Both the position numbers and the translations under genes were made by a program. The notes beneath the pieces are model-generated. The model made no database searches. It saw nothing but the letters and a program-made list of their open reading frames with translations, and was not told where the DNA came from. A DNA stretch of 64,000 nucleotides from Deltaproteobacteria bacterium (lineage in GTDB: Bacteria; Desulfobacterota; Desulfuromonadia; Geobacterales; Geobacteraceae), in assembly GCA_021848385.1 (NCBI GenBank), contig JAJZUQ010000006.1, positions 28,230 through 92,229 of the forward strand, written 5' to 3'. This document shows positions 46,290 through 56,723 of the stretch, in pieces (within the stretch, counting starts at the first letter, position 1; every line of letters starts with the position of its first letter).

Positions 46290-46351
46290 GGGCGCTGCTT
46301 GCTGCGCCCTGATTTTCGGACCAAGATGGGCGGAGCAAGCGCCGCCCCTAC
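46286..46351. repeat. Inverted repeat between prmC and murA (family H)
   Basis: The arms GTAGGGGCGCTGCTTGCTGC and its near inverse complement GAGCAAGCGCCGCCCCTAC enclose about 18 bases. The left arm overlaps the prmC stop. A related GTAGGGGCATT hairpin lies at 54301. Confidence 0.65.
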
Positions 46352-46372
46352 ATCATTAACAGAGGTCATGCA

Positions 46373-47626
<1,254 letters not shown>

Positions 47627-47629
47627 ACC

Positions 47630-47715
47630 ATTAACAGGGATATACAGGATGAACAGGATGACAGGCAAACTCTCTTTAGGGTGTAGGTCTTATCCTGAAT
47701 ATCCTGTTCATCCAT
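47630..47715. repeat. Family E inverted repeat between murA and hisG
   Basis: The left arm (GGGATATACAGGATGAACAGG) and right arm (CCTGAATATCCTGTTCATCC) are near-perfect inverse complements. It resembles the pair at 25022-25262. Confidence 0.65.
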
Positions 47716-47735
47716 GTTGAAATGAAGGTTTTTTT

Positions 47736-48374
47736 ATGACTGATTACATTACTATTGCCATTCCCAAGGGGCGCATTCTTCAGGAATCCGTGGCCCTCTT
47801 CAAGAAAATCGGAATTGATTGCGAGGAACTCCTCTCCGATACCCGTAAGCTCATCTTCGACGATCCTGTGCAGAAGATGCGTTACATGATTGTCCGGGCC
47901 ACCGATGTCCCCACCTATGTGGAATATGGCTGCGCCGACCTCGGGATCGTCGGCAAGGACACGCTGCTGGAGCAGGACAAGGACCTCTACGAGCCCCTCG
48001 ATCTCAAGTTCGGCTACTGCCGGATGATGGTGGCGGAGCCGGCGGAGCTCTCCCGTGATGACGACCCTTCCGGCTGGACCAATATCCGGATCGCCACCAA
48101 GTATCCCAATTTTACGGAGAAGTACTTTGCCCGCAAGGGGGTGCAGGTGGAGATCATCAAGTTGTACGGATCCATCGAGCTGGCCCCGCTGGTAGGGCTC
48201 TCCGAGCGGATCGTCGATCTGGTATCTACCGGCGAGACCCTGAAGCAGAACGGACTGGTGGAGGTAGAGACCATCGCCGAGATTACCACCCGCCTCGTTG
48301 TCAACCGGGCGAGCATGAAGACGAAATATCAGCGGATAACGGATATCATCCAGGGGCTGGAGAAGCACGTATGA
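47736..48374 (+). CDS. hisG: ATP phosphoribosyltransferase, short form
   Basis: The 212-residue enzyme catalyses the first step of histidine synthesis (ATP plus PRPP). TIAIPKGRILQESVALFKKIGI, ADLGIVGKDTL and the PRPP loop ELAPLVGLSERIVDLVSTGETLKQNGL are visible. At 212 residues it is the short form, which lacks the C-terminal regulatory domain and normally requires HisZ; no hisZ is present in this window. It heads the his genes. Confidence 0.95.
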   Translation: MTDYITIAIPKGRILQESVALFKKIGIDCEELLSDTRKLIFDDPVQKMRYMIVRATDVPTYVEYGCADLGIVGKDTLLEQDKDLYEPLDLKFGYCRMMVAEPAELSRDDDPSGWTNIRIATKYPNFTEKYFARKGVQVEIIKLYGSIELAPLVGLSERIVDLVSTGETLKQNGLVEVETIAEITTRLVVNRASMKTKYQRITDIIQGLEKHV

Positions 48375-48377
48375 GGC

Positions 48378-48494
48378 AGGTTGCTAGCAGCCATCTCGCC
48401 GCCGTCCTCGAACGCCGCGTCGTGCGGCGTAGCGCTGCTACGCCTCCTCCGGGCTTTCTGCGGGTGCGACGATCTGGCCGCTTTTGAGCAACCT
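48378..48494. repeat. Family C hairpin, diverged copy C3
   Basis: AGGTTGCT and AGCAACCT are its perfect inverted ends, with GGCGTAGCGCTGCTACGCC in the middle as in copy C2. It lies in the hisG-hisD gap. Confidence 0.7.
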
Positions 48495-48530
48495 AGGATT
48501 CCGAGATTCTTAACCCAGAAAGGATAAGGC

Positions 48531-49820
48531 ATGAAATGTCTCCATATTCACGATGCCGATTTTGACGCCCAGTTCGCCGCCATCCTGGCCCGGGGGGAAG
48601 AGACCGGCCGGGAGGTGGAACAGGTCGTCCTCGATATTATCGCCGCCGTGCGGGAACGGGGTGACGAAGCGCTCCTCGATTACACCCGGCGCTTCGACCG
48701 GTTGGAAGCCGATTCCGTCGCCACTCTGGAGGTAACGGAGGATGAGTTCAACGAGGCCTTCGCCCGGGTTGACGATGCTGACATCGTGGCTCTCAAACTG
48801 GCGGTGGAGCGGGTTGCCCGCTTCCACGAGAAGCAGAAGCAGGAGACCTGGCTCTCAACGGAGGAGACCGATATCCTCCTCGGCCAGATGGTGACGCCGC
48901 TGGAGCGGGTCGGCATCTACGTCCCCGGCGGGAAGGCGAGCTACCCGTCGAGCGTCATCATGAATGCGGTGCCGGCCAAGGTGGCTGGTGTCGGCGAGGT
49001 GATCATGGTTGCCCCGACGCCGGGGGGAGAGATAAATCCCCACGTCCTGGTGGCGGCCCGGCTCTCCGGTGTCGACCGGGTCTTCCGTCTCGGCGGTGCC
49101 CAGGCGGTGGCGGCTCTTGCCTACGGCACGGCGACCGTCCCCCGGGTGGACAAGATCACCGGCCCCGGCAACATCTACGTGGCGACCGCCAAGAAGCTGG
49201 TGTTCGGCCAGGTGGGGATCGACATGATTGCCGGCCCCTCCGAGATCCTGGTCATCAACGACGGAAGCGGCACGCCCGCCCACATCGCCGCCGACCTCCT
49301 CTCCCAGGCGGAGCACGACGAGCTTGCTTCCTCCATCCTCATCACCACCGACCGTGGTTTCGGCGAGCGGGTTGCGGCTGAGGTGGAGCGTCAGCTGAAG
49401 GACCTGTCACGGGAGAGCATCGCCCGGAAGTCCTGGGAGAGCTATGGTGCGGTCATCGTCGCCGGCACCCTGGACGAGGCGATCGCGTTTTCCAACCGGA
49501 TAGCCCCGGAGCACCTGGAGCTGGCGGTGGCCGACCCCTTTGCCATACTTCCCCGGATAAAGAATGCCGGTGCCATCTTCCTCGGCCACTTCACCCCCGA
49601 GGCGGCGGGTGACTACCTGGCGGGCCCCAACCATACCCTTCCCACCGGCGGCACCGCCCGCTTCTTTTCTCCCCTGTCGGTGGACGATTTCGTGAAGAAG
49701 TCCTCCATCGTCTATTTCAGCCAGGGGGGGCTGAAGAGGCTGGGAAAAGACATCGTCCGGATTGCCGAACTGGAAGGGCTGGAAGCCCACGGAAAATCTG
49801 TCAGCATTCGTTTGAACTGA
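48531..49820 (+). CDS. hisD: Histidinol dehydrogenase
   Basis: The 429-residue zinc enzyme carries out the last two oxidations to histidine. It has GIYVPGGKASYPSSVIMNAVPAKVAGV, the NAD-site region GPGNIYVATAKKLVFG, GPSEILVINDGSG, and the zinc and catalytic histidines in SQAEHDELA and IAPEHLEL. AGAAAGGA precedes the ATG. A family C hairpin lies upstream. Confidence 0.97.
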   Translation: MKCLHIHDADFDAQFAAILARGEETGREVEQVVLDIIAAVRERGDEALLDYTRRFDRLEADSVATLEVTEDEFNEAFARVDDADIVALKLAVERVARFHEKQKQETWLSTEETDILLGQMVTPLERVGIYVPGGKASYPSSVIMNAVPAKVAGVGEVIMVAPTPGGEINPHVLVAARLSGVDRVFRLGGAQAVAALAYGTATVPRVDKITGPGNIYVATAKKLVFGQVGIDMIAGPSEILVINDGSGTPAHIAADLLSQAEHDELASSILITTDRGFGERVAAEVERQLKDLSRESIARKSWESYGAVIVAGTLDEAIAFSNRIAPEHLELAVADPFAILPRIKNAGAIFLGHFTPEAAGDYLAGPNHTLPTGGTARFFSPLSVDDFVKKSSIVYFSQGGLKRLGKDIVRIAELEGLEAHGKSVSIRLN

Positions 49821-49916
49821 ATCCGTGAGGGTGAGTGTCTTGTGGCGCAAGGGAACTCTGAACGGGACGCTCACCCCTCACGAATTTGCAATTGAAATAA
49901 CTATCAGGAGGTGCCC

Positions 49917-50504
49917 ATGTCCCGCAAAGCCACCATCGAGCGCATCACCAGGGAAACCCAGATAAAGCTTACCCTCGACCTTGACGGGACGGGGGAGGCG
50001 AAGGTCTGCACGTCGGTGCCGTTTCTCGATCACATGCTCAACCTGTTCGCCCGCCACGGCCTGTTCGACCTGTCGGTCGAGGCGAAAGGGGACATCGACA
50101 TCGATTTTCACCACACGGTGGAGGATATCGGGATTGTCCTTGGTGAGGCGCTGAAAGAGGCCCTCGGCACCAAGGAGGGGATTCGCCGCTACGGTCAGGC
50201 CACGGTTCCCATGGACGAGACCCTGGCGAGCGTTGCCGTCGACCTGTCGGGGCGCCCCTGCCTGGTTTACCATGTGCGGCTCCCCAAGGTTAAGATCGGC
50301 GAGTTCGACGTGGAGTTGGCGAAGGAGTTCTTCCAGGCCCTCACCAACAACCTGGCGGCCAACGTCCACATCAACGTCATGTACGGCGACAACGTCCACC
50401 ATATCCTGGAAGCCTGCTTCAAGGCTCTGTCCAGGGCGTTGGACCAGGCGACCCAGGTGGACCCGCGGATCGCCGGGGTCTTGTCGACCAAAGGGAAATT
50501 ATAA
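49917..50504 (+). CDS. hisB: Imidazoleglycerol-phosphate dehydratase
   Basis: The 195-residue monofunctional enzyme lacks the phosphatase domain fused to it in E. coli. The metal-binding motifs [30 protein letters not shown] and [15 protein letters not shown] are present. AGGAGGT lies six bases before the ATG at 49917. It follows hisD after about 100 bases. Confidence 0.97.
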   Translation: MSRKATIERITRETQIKLTLDLDGTGEAKVCTSVPFLDHMLNLFARHGLFDLSVEAKGDIDIDFHHTVEDIGIVLGEALKEALGTKEGIRRYGQATVPMDETLASVAVDLSGRPCLVYHVRLPKVKIGEFDVELAKEFFQALTNNLAANVHINVMYGDNVHHILEACFKALSRALDQATQVDPRIAGVLSTKGKL

Positions 50505-50597
50505 CGGCGGGACCAGTGACCAGGGATCAGGGATCAGTAAAGTCTCACAAGTTTGCTCGATCCCCGGTTCCCGGTTCCCGGTCCCCGAGGTTCTCAG

Positions 50598-51224
50598 ATG
50601 ATTGCAATTATCGATTACGGCATGGGGAACCTCCGTTCCGTGCAGAAGGGGTTCGAGAAGGTCGGTTTCGAGGCGGTCGTCACCGCTGACCCGAAGATGG
50701 TGCTGGAGGCGGAGAAGGTTGTCCTCCCCGGCGTCGGGGCGTTCCGCGACTGCATGCGGAACCTGGAGCAGGGGGGGTTCGTGGAGCCGATCCTCAAGGT
50801 AATCGGGGATGGGCGCCCCTTTCTCGGCATCTGCGTCGGCATGCAGCTTCTCATGACCGACAGCGTTGAATTCGGCCTCTATGATGGGCTGAATGTCATA
50901 CCGGGGCACGTGCTCCGTTTTCCGGAAGGGATGGAGGAGGGGGGTGAAGAGCTGAAAGTCCCCCATATGGGATGGAACCAGCTTTCCATCCGTCACCGGT
51001 CACCGATTTTCACCGGTCTCGCAGAGGGGACCAACGTCTATTTCGTCCACTCCTATTATGCAAAACCGGACGATGAGTCGGTCGTGGCTGCCACCTCAGT
51101 CTACGGCGTCGAGTTCTGCGCCTCCATCTGGAAAGACAACATCGTCGCCTCCCAGTTCCACCCGGAGAAATCCCAGGAAGCCGGGCTGCGCATGCTCAAA
51201 AATTTTGGAGAAATGAAAAGCTGA
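50598..51224 (+). CDS. hisH: Imidazole glycerol phosphate synthase, glutaminase subunit
   Basis: The 208-residue class I glutamine amidotransferase supplies ammonia to HisF. The triad is C79 (FLGICVGMQLL), H188 and E190 (SQFHPEKSQEAG). The start at 50598 gives MIAIIDYGMGNLRSV, the family N-terminus; the upstream frame is a GGTTCCCGG-type spacer repeat. It precedes hisA. Confidence 0.96.
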   Translation: MIAIIDYGMGNLRSVQKGFEKVGFEAVVTADPKMVLEAEKVVLPGVGAFRDCMRNLEQGGFVEPILKVIGDGRPFLGICVGMQLLMTDSVEFGLYDGLNVIPGHVLRFPEGMEEGGEELKVPHMGWNQLSIRHRSPIFTGLAEGTNVYFVHSYYAKPDDESVVAATSVYGVEFCASIWKDNIVASQFHPEKSQEAGLRMLKNFGEMKS

Positions 51225-51227
51225 TTT

Positions 51228-51354
51228 TTACCACAGAGGACACAGAGGAATCAATCTGTCCTCAACCTGCAAGTGGCATGAAATACATCAAATGCCTGAA
51301 GCTGCCAGAGCTGAAAAAATGTGGATAGCTTTTCCTCTGAGTCCTCTGTGGTAA
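51228..51354. repeat. Family F repeat between hisH and hisA
   Basis: TACCACAGAGGACACAGAGG and its inverse complement (CCTCTGAGTCCTCTGTGGTA) bound a 127 bp unit. The sequence between the arms has no gene. Confidence 0.7.
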
Positions 51355-51376
51355 AGAGCTTTGAAAGGTTTTAGTG

Positions 51377-52108
51377 ATGATTGTTATTCCGGCCATTGAC
51401 TTGAAAGAAGGAAAGTGTGTCCGCCTGGAGCAGGGGCTCATGGAGAAGGACACCGTGTTCTGCGACAACCCGGCCGAGCAGGCCCGGGAATGGGAGCGGC
51501 AGGGGGGTGAGCTCCTCCATATCGTCGATCTCGACGGCGCGTTCGCCGGTGTACCGAAAAACAGGGATGCGATTGCTGCAATCGTTGCGGCGGTTTCCAT
51601 CCCGACCCAGCTCGGTGGCGGGATACGGGACATGGAGACCATCGGGGCCTACCTCGGCCTTGGCCTCTCCCGGGTGATCCTCGGCACTGCCGCCCAGCGC
51701 AACCCCCAGCTGGTGGAGGAGGCGTGCAGGCTTTTCCCCGGCAGGATCGTGGTCGGCATTGATGCCAAAAACGGCATGGTCGCGGTCCAGGGGTGGGCTG
51801 AGGTGACCGGTGTCACGGCTGTGGAACTGGCGAAGCGGTTCGAGGGGTACGGCGTTGCGGCCATTATCTACACCGACATCAGCCGGGACGGGATGATGCA
51901 GGGACCTAATATTGACGCCACCCGCGCCCTGGCCGAGGCGATCAGCATTCCGGTCATCGCCTCCGGCGGCGTTTCATCCCTCAGGGACATCGAAAACCTC
52001 ATGGCCATCGAGTCGGCGGGGGTTACCGGGGCGATCACCGGCAAGGCGATCTATACCGGTGCCATCAAGCTGGCCGAAGCGGTGGCGCTGACCAAGAAAG
52101 GCAGGTAA
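51377..52108 (+). CDS. hisA: ProFAR isomerase (HisA)
   Basis: The 243-residue TIM barrel isomerises the ProFAR aminoaldose. [15 protein letters not shown] carries catalytic Asp8-type residue D9, VDLDGAF and [10 protein letters not shown] are the phosphate and substrate loops, and [14 protein letters not shown] holds the second catalytic aspartate. A GTG one codon upstream at 51374 is an alternative start. It precedes hisF by about 80 bases. Confidence 0.96.
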   Translation: MIVIPAIDLKEGKCVRLEQGLMEKDTVFCDNPAEQAREWERQGGELLHIVDLDGAFAGVPKNRDAIAAIVAAVSIPTQLGGGIRDMETIGAYLGLGLSRVILGTAAQRNPQLVEEACRLFPGRIVVGIDAKNGMVAVQGWAEVTGVTAVELAKRFEGYGVAAIIYTDISRDGMMQGPNIDATRALAEAISIPVIASGGVSSLRDIENLMAIESAGVTGAITGKAIYTGAIKLAEAVALTKKGR

Positions 52109-52187
52109 AGGTGGAGGTAAAGGTAATACTATGGCCACAGAGCTTTTTCGCTACCTCTACCGCTACCTGTGAATTCGGAGAATTCAC

Positions 52188-52949
52188 ATGTTGACCAAAC
52201 GCATTATCCCCTGTCTCGATGTGAAAGGGGGGCGGGTAGTCAAAGGGGTCCAGTTTCTGGAACTCCGGGACGCCGGCGACCCGGTTGAGATTGCCGAGAT
52301 GTACGATAAACAGGGGGCGGACGAACTGACCTTCCTCGATATCACCGCCTCCTCTGACGCCCGGGACATCATCATCGACGTAGTGCGCCGCACCGCCGAG
52401 CGGGTCTTTATGCCTCTCACCGTGGGGGGTGGGGTCAGGTCGGTGGATGACATCCGCAGGCTTCTCAATGCCGGGGCGGACAAGGTCTCCATCAACACGG
52501 CAGCCATACACCGACCCGATTTCGTAAGAGAGGCGGCGGAACGGTTCGGTTCCCAGTGCACGGTCGTTGCCATCGATGCACGCCGGGTTCCGGGTGAGGA
52601 GCGCTGGGAAGTCTATACCCACGGCGGCCGGAACCCCACCGGTATCGACGCAGTGGACTGGGCAAGGCGCATGGAGGAGTACGGCTCCGGCGAGATACTG
52701 CTCACGAGCATGGATCGGGATGGGACCAAGGACGGCTACGACCTTCCCCTGACCCGGGCTGTGGCCGATGCAGTCAGTATTCCGGTCATTGCTTCCGGTG
52801 GCGTCGGCAACCTGGAACACCTCTATGACGGCTTTACCCGGGGTGGCGCAAGCGCCTGCCTGGCCGCATCCATCTTCCACTACCGCGAGTACACCATCCG
52901 GGAAGCGAAAGAGTACCTCCAGGGGAGGGGCGTGCCGGTCAGGCTGTAG
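52188..52949 (+). CDS. hisF: Imidazole glycerol phosphate synthase, cyclase subunit
   Basis: The 253-residue TIM barrel joins PRFAR and ammonia to make imidazole glycerol phosphate and [24 protein letters not shown] holds catalytic D11, FLDITAS and [10 protein letters not shown] are conserved, and [15 protein letters not shown] carries the second aspartate. The gene shares its barrel fold with the adjacent hisA, a classic gene-duplication pair. Confidence 0.97.
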   Translation: MLTKRIIPCLDVKGGRVVKGVQFLELRDAGDPVEIAEMYDKQGADELTFLDITASSDARDIIIDVVRRTAERVFMPLTVGGGVRSVDDIRRLLNAGADKVSINTAAIHRPDFVREAAERFGSQCTVVAIDARRVPGEERWEVYTHGGRNPTGIDAVDWARRMEEYGSGEILLTSMDRDGTKDGYDLPLTRAVADAVSIPVIASGGVGNLEHLYDGFTRGGASACLAASIFHYREYTIREAKEYLQGRGVPVRL

Positions 52950-52997
52950 CCGGACCCGGCAAGGCAGAGAGATTTCGGCAGACGATAGGAATGCACA

Positions 52998-53333
52998 ATG
53001 AATGAGTCACGAGAGGATATCCTGCAGGCCGTGTACCAGGTCATTCAGGACCGGAAGGCCAACCCGTCGGAGAAATCGTACACCGCGTCACTCATGGCAA
53101 AGGGGGTCGATACGATCCTCAAGAAACTGGGCGAGGAGGCGACCGAACTGGTCATCGCCGGCAAGGGGGGGGGGCGGGACGAGATCGTCTACGAGACCGC
53201 TGACCTCTTTTTCCATACACTGGTTCTGCTCGGTTACTACGATATCGCACCCGATGAAATTTACGCTGAATTGCGCCGCCGCTTTGGTCTCTCCGGCCTT
53301 GCGGAAAAAGCATCTCGCGTTTCAGTGAAATAG
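52998..53333 (+). CDS. hisE: Phosphoribosyl-ATP pyrophosphatase
   Basis: The 111-residue MazG-fold enzyme removes pyrophosphate from PR-ATP. SYTASLMAKGVDTILKKLGEEATELVIAGKG and DEIVYETADLFFHTLVLL supply the metal-binding acidic residues. It is a stand-alone HisE without the HisI cyclohydrolase domain. hisI and hisC are not in this window. It is the last his gene. Confidence 0.96.
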   Translation: MNESREDILQAVYQVIQDRKANPSEKSYTASLMAKGVDTILKKLGEEATELVIAGKGGGRDEIVYETADLFFHTLVLLGYYDIAPDEIYAELRRRFGLSGLAEKASRVSVK

Positions 53334-53494
53334 CTGATTCTCGCCCGGAAAGGGCTCTTTCCCACTAACGTTCTCAATCAGCGGTCCTGTCTTGCGACGA
53401 TGTGTGGCTTTGCGCAGTCCCTTGCTTTCGCTGGCCGGATGGAAATCAGCCCCCTTCCCGAATCGGAAACTAGCTGAAAAAGGGCAAATTTTTC

Positions 53495-53522
53495 TTGACT
53501 TTGCGGGTAGGGATGGTACCAT
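53495..53522 (+). promoter_or_regulatory. Promoter of the macromolecular synthesis operon
   Basis: TTGACT (53495-53500), a 16 bp spacer and TACCAT (53517-53522), followed by a leader of about 75 bases to rpsU. Confidence 0.6.
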
Positions 53523-53603
53523 GCGTATTCCTGAAAATTACATACCGGCCTGACCTTTTGATACGCTTTTCATAAATTCGCTAGAGGGGGGAGGGGAATA
53601 TGA

Positions 53604-53801
53604 ATGCCGGGAGTAAAGGTAAAAGAAACTGAATCCTTTGAGCTTGCAATGAAGAAATTCAAGAAGCAATGCGAAAAGGCGGGAATTCTTTCTGAAGTCC
53701 GTAAGCGTGAGCATTTCGAGAAGCCGAGCATCAAGCGGAAGAAGAAGGCTATCGCCGCACGGAAACGCGCGCTCAAAAAACAGCGCAAAATGATGGATTA
53801 A
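53604..53801 (+). CDS. rpsU: 30S ribosomal protein S21
   Basis: The 65-residue, very basic protein begins [26 protein letters not shown] and ends in a lysine/arginine-rich helix. It acts in initiation with natural mRNAs. GAGGGGAAT precedes the ATG. It is the first gene of the classical rpsU-dnaG-rpoD arrangement, here with yqeY and cvpA inserted. Confidence 0.97.
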   Translation: MPGVKVKETESFELAMKKFKKQCEKAGILSEVRKREHFEKPSIKRKKKAIAARKRALKKQRKMMD

Positions 53802-53812
53802 TCGAGGTTGGC

Positions 53813-54262
53813 ATGTCGCTCAAGGACCAATTGACCGAAGAGATGAAGCTGGCTATGAAGGCCAGGGACGAACTTCGGCTCTCGGCCATCCGCCAGGTCC
53901 GTTCCGCGGTGAAGAACCGCGAGATTGACCAGAAGCGGGAATTGGACGACCAGGGGATCAGCGAGGTTATCGCCTCGTTGGTCAAGCAGCGCCGGGAATC
54001 GATCCGGATGTTCGGCGAAGCCGGCAGGGCCGATCTGGTGGCAAAAGAGGAACAGGAGTTGCAGGTCCTCCTGTCGTTCCTTCCCCGGCAGCTCGACCGC
54101 GGAGAAGTCGAGGAACTGGTCGTCAAGGCCGTTTCCTCAAGCGGTGCACAGGGGCCGAAGGATATGGGGCTGGTTATGAAGGCCCTGCAATCCCAGGTTG
54201 CCGGACGTGCAGACGGTAAAATGGTCAGCGAAGTGGTCAAGGAGAAGCTGGCCCAACGGTAG
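53813..54262 (+). CDS. yqeY: GatB/YqeY domain protein
   Basis: The 149-residue helical protein is a stand-alone version of the GatB C-terminal tRNA-binding tail: LKDQLTEEMKLAMKARDELRLSAIRQVRSAVKN at the start and GMGLVMKAL-like DMGLVMKALQSQVAGRADGKMVSEVVKEKL at the end. It lies 11 bases after rpsU, a frequent neighbour in bacteria. Function is not established. Confidence 0.9.
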   Translation: MSLKDQLTEEMKLAMKARDELRLSAIRQVRSAVKNREIDQKRELDDQGISEVIASLVKQRRESIRMFGEAGRADLVAKEEQELQVLLSFLPRQLDRGEVEELVVKAVSSSGAQGPKDMGLVMKALQSQVAGRADGKMVSEVVKEKLAQR

Positions 54263-54300
54263 ATCTTTTTCCTTGATGGCTGTCGTTTTTAGCAGTGCGG

Positions 54301-54337
54301 AGTAGGGGCATTTCACGGGAATGCCCCTACTTTTACT
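54301..54337 (+). terminator. Internal terminator/attenuator within the rpsU-rpoD operon
   Basis: AGTAGGGGCATT pairs perfectly with AATGCCCCTACT around a 7 nt loop, followed by a T-rich stretch. It lies between yqeY and cvpA, comparable in position to the terminator between rpsU and dnaG in E. coli. Confidence 0.75.
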
Positions 54338-54362
54338 TTGCGGTAGCAACTGGGTATGGGAA

Positions 54363-54866
54363 ATGAACCTTATTGACATCCTTATCTGGATTGTATTGCT
54401 TGTCTTTGTGATAAAGGGGTTCATGAAGGGGCTGGTACGCGAGGTATGCTCCCTTCTCGGTCTCGTGATCGGTGGCTGGGCTGCCTTCAAATACTATCCC
54501 TATCTTGCCGAATCACTACGATCGCTCATCCGTATTCCCCAGCCCGTAGCGCTTGCTCTTTCCTTCCTCCTCGTTTTCCTGGTCCTGGGGCTATTGTTTT
54601 ACCTGTTCGGCCACCTTATCACCGTCGTTTTCAAAATCATGCTGCTTGGGGGAATAAACCGCGTAGGCGGTGTGCTCTTCGGCCTGCTGGAGGGAGCTTT
54701 CCTCCTCTGCATGCTCCTCTACCTGGCGACTGCCAAGCCGGTGCCGGACCGGGTGAAGGGGTATCTCCTGCATTCCCGGACCGCCCAAATGTTTATCGTA
54801 TCGGGCAGGGAAATCGTGGCTGGCTGGGACAGTGCCCACCAGGTACCCCAGGGGCGGGTCAGGTAG
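54363..54866 (+). CDS. CvpA family membrane protein
   Basis: The 167-residue protein has four hydrophobic helices (about 2-22, 26-46, 60-85 and 95-125) with the family pattern IDILIWIVLLVFVIKGFMKGLVREV and GGINRVGGVLFGLLEGAFLL. CvpA proteins have been linked to colicin V production and envelope processes; the mechanism is unknown. It is placed between yqeY and dnaG. Confidence 0.87.
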   Translation: MNLIDILIWIVLLVFVIKGFMKGLVREVCSLLGLVIGGWAAFKYYPYLAESLRSLIRIPQPVALALSFLLVFLVLGLLFYLFGHLITVVFKIMLLGGINRVGGVLFGLLEGAFLLCMLLYLATAKPVPDRVKGYLLHSRTAQMFIVSGREIVAGWDSAHQVPQGRVR

Positions 54867-54937
54867 TCTGCTGCGAACGCGCGGCCTGATGGTCTGTCTG
54901 CGGACAGTGGCCATTGGCCGGGCAGATAAGGTTCACG

Positions 54938-56695
54938 ATGTCGATGATCCCAGATGATAAGGTTAGGGAGGTGCGTGAGCGGGCAGCCATCCTCGACGTG
55001 ATCTCGGATTACGTGAACCTGCGGAAATCGGGGGCGAATTACCAAGGGATATGCCCGTTCCACGGAGAAAAAACCCCGTCATTTAACGTAAATCCCGCAC
55101 GGGAGATTTTTCACTGCTTCGGGTGTGGTGTCGGCGGAAACGTCTTTACCTTCATCATGAAGGTTGAGGGGCTTACCTTTCCCGAAGCGGTTAAATTCGT
55201 GGCCAAGCGGGTCGGTGTGGAAATAGAGGACCGTCCCCTCACGGCGACAGAGCAGAAAAAGCAGGACGAGCGGGAACAGTTTTACCGGATCAATGAACTG
55301 GCCACGCGTTTTTACCGGCGTGTACTGCTGGAGGACGAGGCAGGGGAGGCGGGAAGGCGCTACCTGGAAAGGCGCGGCGTCGACGCCGCCACCTCCGAGG
55401 CCTACCGGCTCGGTTTTGCCCCTGAGCGTTGGGATGGTCTGGTCCGTTTCCTGCAACAGCAGGGGGTGCCACTCCCTCTGGCGGAAAAACTCGGTATTAT
55501 CAGGCAACGGGAGGGAGGCGGTTATTACGATATCTTTCGCAACCGCCTCATCTTCACCATCGCCGATCCCCAGGGGCGCCCCATTGGTTTCGGCGGCCGG
55601 GTACTGGATGATTCCCTGCCGAAGTACATCAATTCGCCGGAATCGCCCGTTTACCACAAGAGCGAGGTGCTGTTCGGTGTTGACCTTGCCCGGCAGTCCA
55701 TGCGTGCCGAGGGTACGGCGATCATCGTGGAGGGGTATTTCGACCACCTGGCCCTCTATCAGGCCGGGGTTAAGAATGCTGTTGCCACCTGCGGCACTGC
55801 CCTGACACCAGGGCATCTCAAGCTGTTGCAGCGCTATGCAGGGCGTTTCTTCACGCTCTTCGATTCTGACAGTGCCGGCAAAAAGGCGACCTTCCGGGCG
55901 ATGGAGCTTTTTCTCGGCGAGAACGTTCCCGCCAGCGTGGTGGAGCTGTCGGCAGAGGAAGACCCGGACAGTTTTATCCGGAAAGAGGGAGCGGAGGCCT
56001 TTACCAACCGGCTCAAGGCGGCGCGGCCGATCTTCGAGTATTTTTTCCGTGACCTGGTACAGGGCACGGATACGGGCTCGGTGGCTGGCAAGGTGGCGGT
56101 CATTGACCGGCTGATGCCGTTTCTGGCCAAGATAACCAATCCGGTGGAACGAGATCTCTACGTGCGGGAGATTGCCCGGGTGCTCGGAGTGGAGGAACGT
56201 GCGCTCCTGCGCAAACTCGGCAAAGGGCCGATCACCGCTGCCGACATGGTGCCGCTCCGGAGGGTGCAGCGAGGGGGGCTCGGGAGCGAGGAGATGCTCC
56301 TGGCGTTAATGGGGAAATACCCGGAGATTATCGACCGGGTACGGGAATATGGTCCGGCCGGACTTTTTTCCCCAGCCCATCTGCCGATTGCGGAAGCCAT
56401 CCTCAGGGAGCAGGAGGCGGGGGGGGGCTTCGACTGGGGGCAACTCCTGGCTGAAATCTCATCTCCCGAGGAACGGAGCCGGCTTACTGCGCTGTTTGTC
56501 GCTGATGCCCCGCTGGAGGAGATCGATCCCCACAAGGCATTTGACCAATGCCTTCAGGCGCGGGAGCGGGATTCTCTCAAGGGATTGAAAAGTCTGGCAC
56601 GGGAGCTGTCGCAGGTGGATCCCGATTCGCCGCGCTATCGCGAACTGCTGGAACAGATGGAAGGCTTGCGAAATAGAAAATCGCAATTATTATAG
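54938..56695 (+). CDS. dnaG: DNA primase
   Basis: The 585-residue primase makes RNA primers at the replication fork. The zinc-binding domain has C39, H42, C60 and C63 (CPFHGEKTPSF, HCFGCGVGG). The TOPRIM core shows VEGYFDHLAL and FDSDSAGKKAT. A helicase-interaction domain occupies the C-terminus. The ATG at 54938 follows AAGG; an in-frame TTG lies eight codons upstream. Confidence 0.97.
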   Translation: MSMIPDDKVREVRERAAILDVISDYVNLRKSGANYQGICPFHGEKTPSFNVNPAREIFHCFGCGVGGNVFTFIMKVEGLTFPEAVKFVAKRVGVEIEDRPLTATEQKKQDEREQFYRINELATRFYRRVLLEDEAGEAGRRYLERRGVDAATSEAYRLGFAPERWDGLVRFLQQQGVPLPLAEKLGIIRQREGGGYYDIFRNRLIFTIADPQGRPIGFGGRVLDDSLPKYINSPESPVYHKSEVLFGVDLARQSMRAEGTAIIVEGYFDHLALYQAGVKNAVATCGTALTPGHLKLLQRYAGRFFTLFDSDSAGKKATFRAMELFLGENVPASVVELSAEEDPDSFIRKEGAEAFTNRLKAARPIFEYFFRDLVQGTDTGSVAGKVAVIDRLMPFLAKITNPVERDLYVREIARVLGVEERALLRKLGKGPITAADMVPLRRVQRGGLGSEEMLLALMGKYPEIIDRVREYGPAGLFSPAHLPIAEAILREQEAGGGFDWGQLLAEISSPEERSRLTALFVADAPLEEIDPHKAFDQCLQARERDSLKGLKSLARELSQVDPDSPRYRELLEQMEGLRNRKSQLL

Positions 56696-56723
56696 ATATA
56701 CGGATTTTTCAGGGGTGAAGTGA

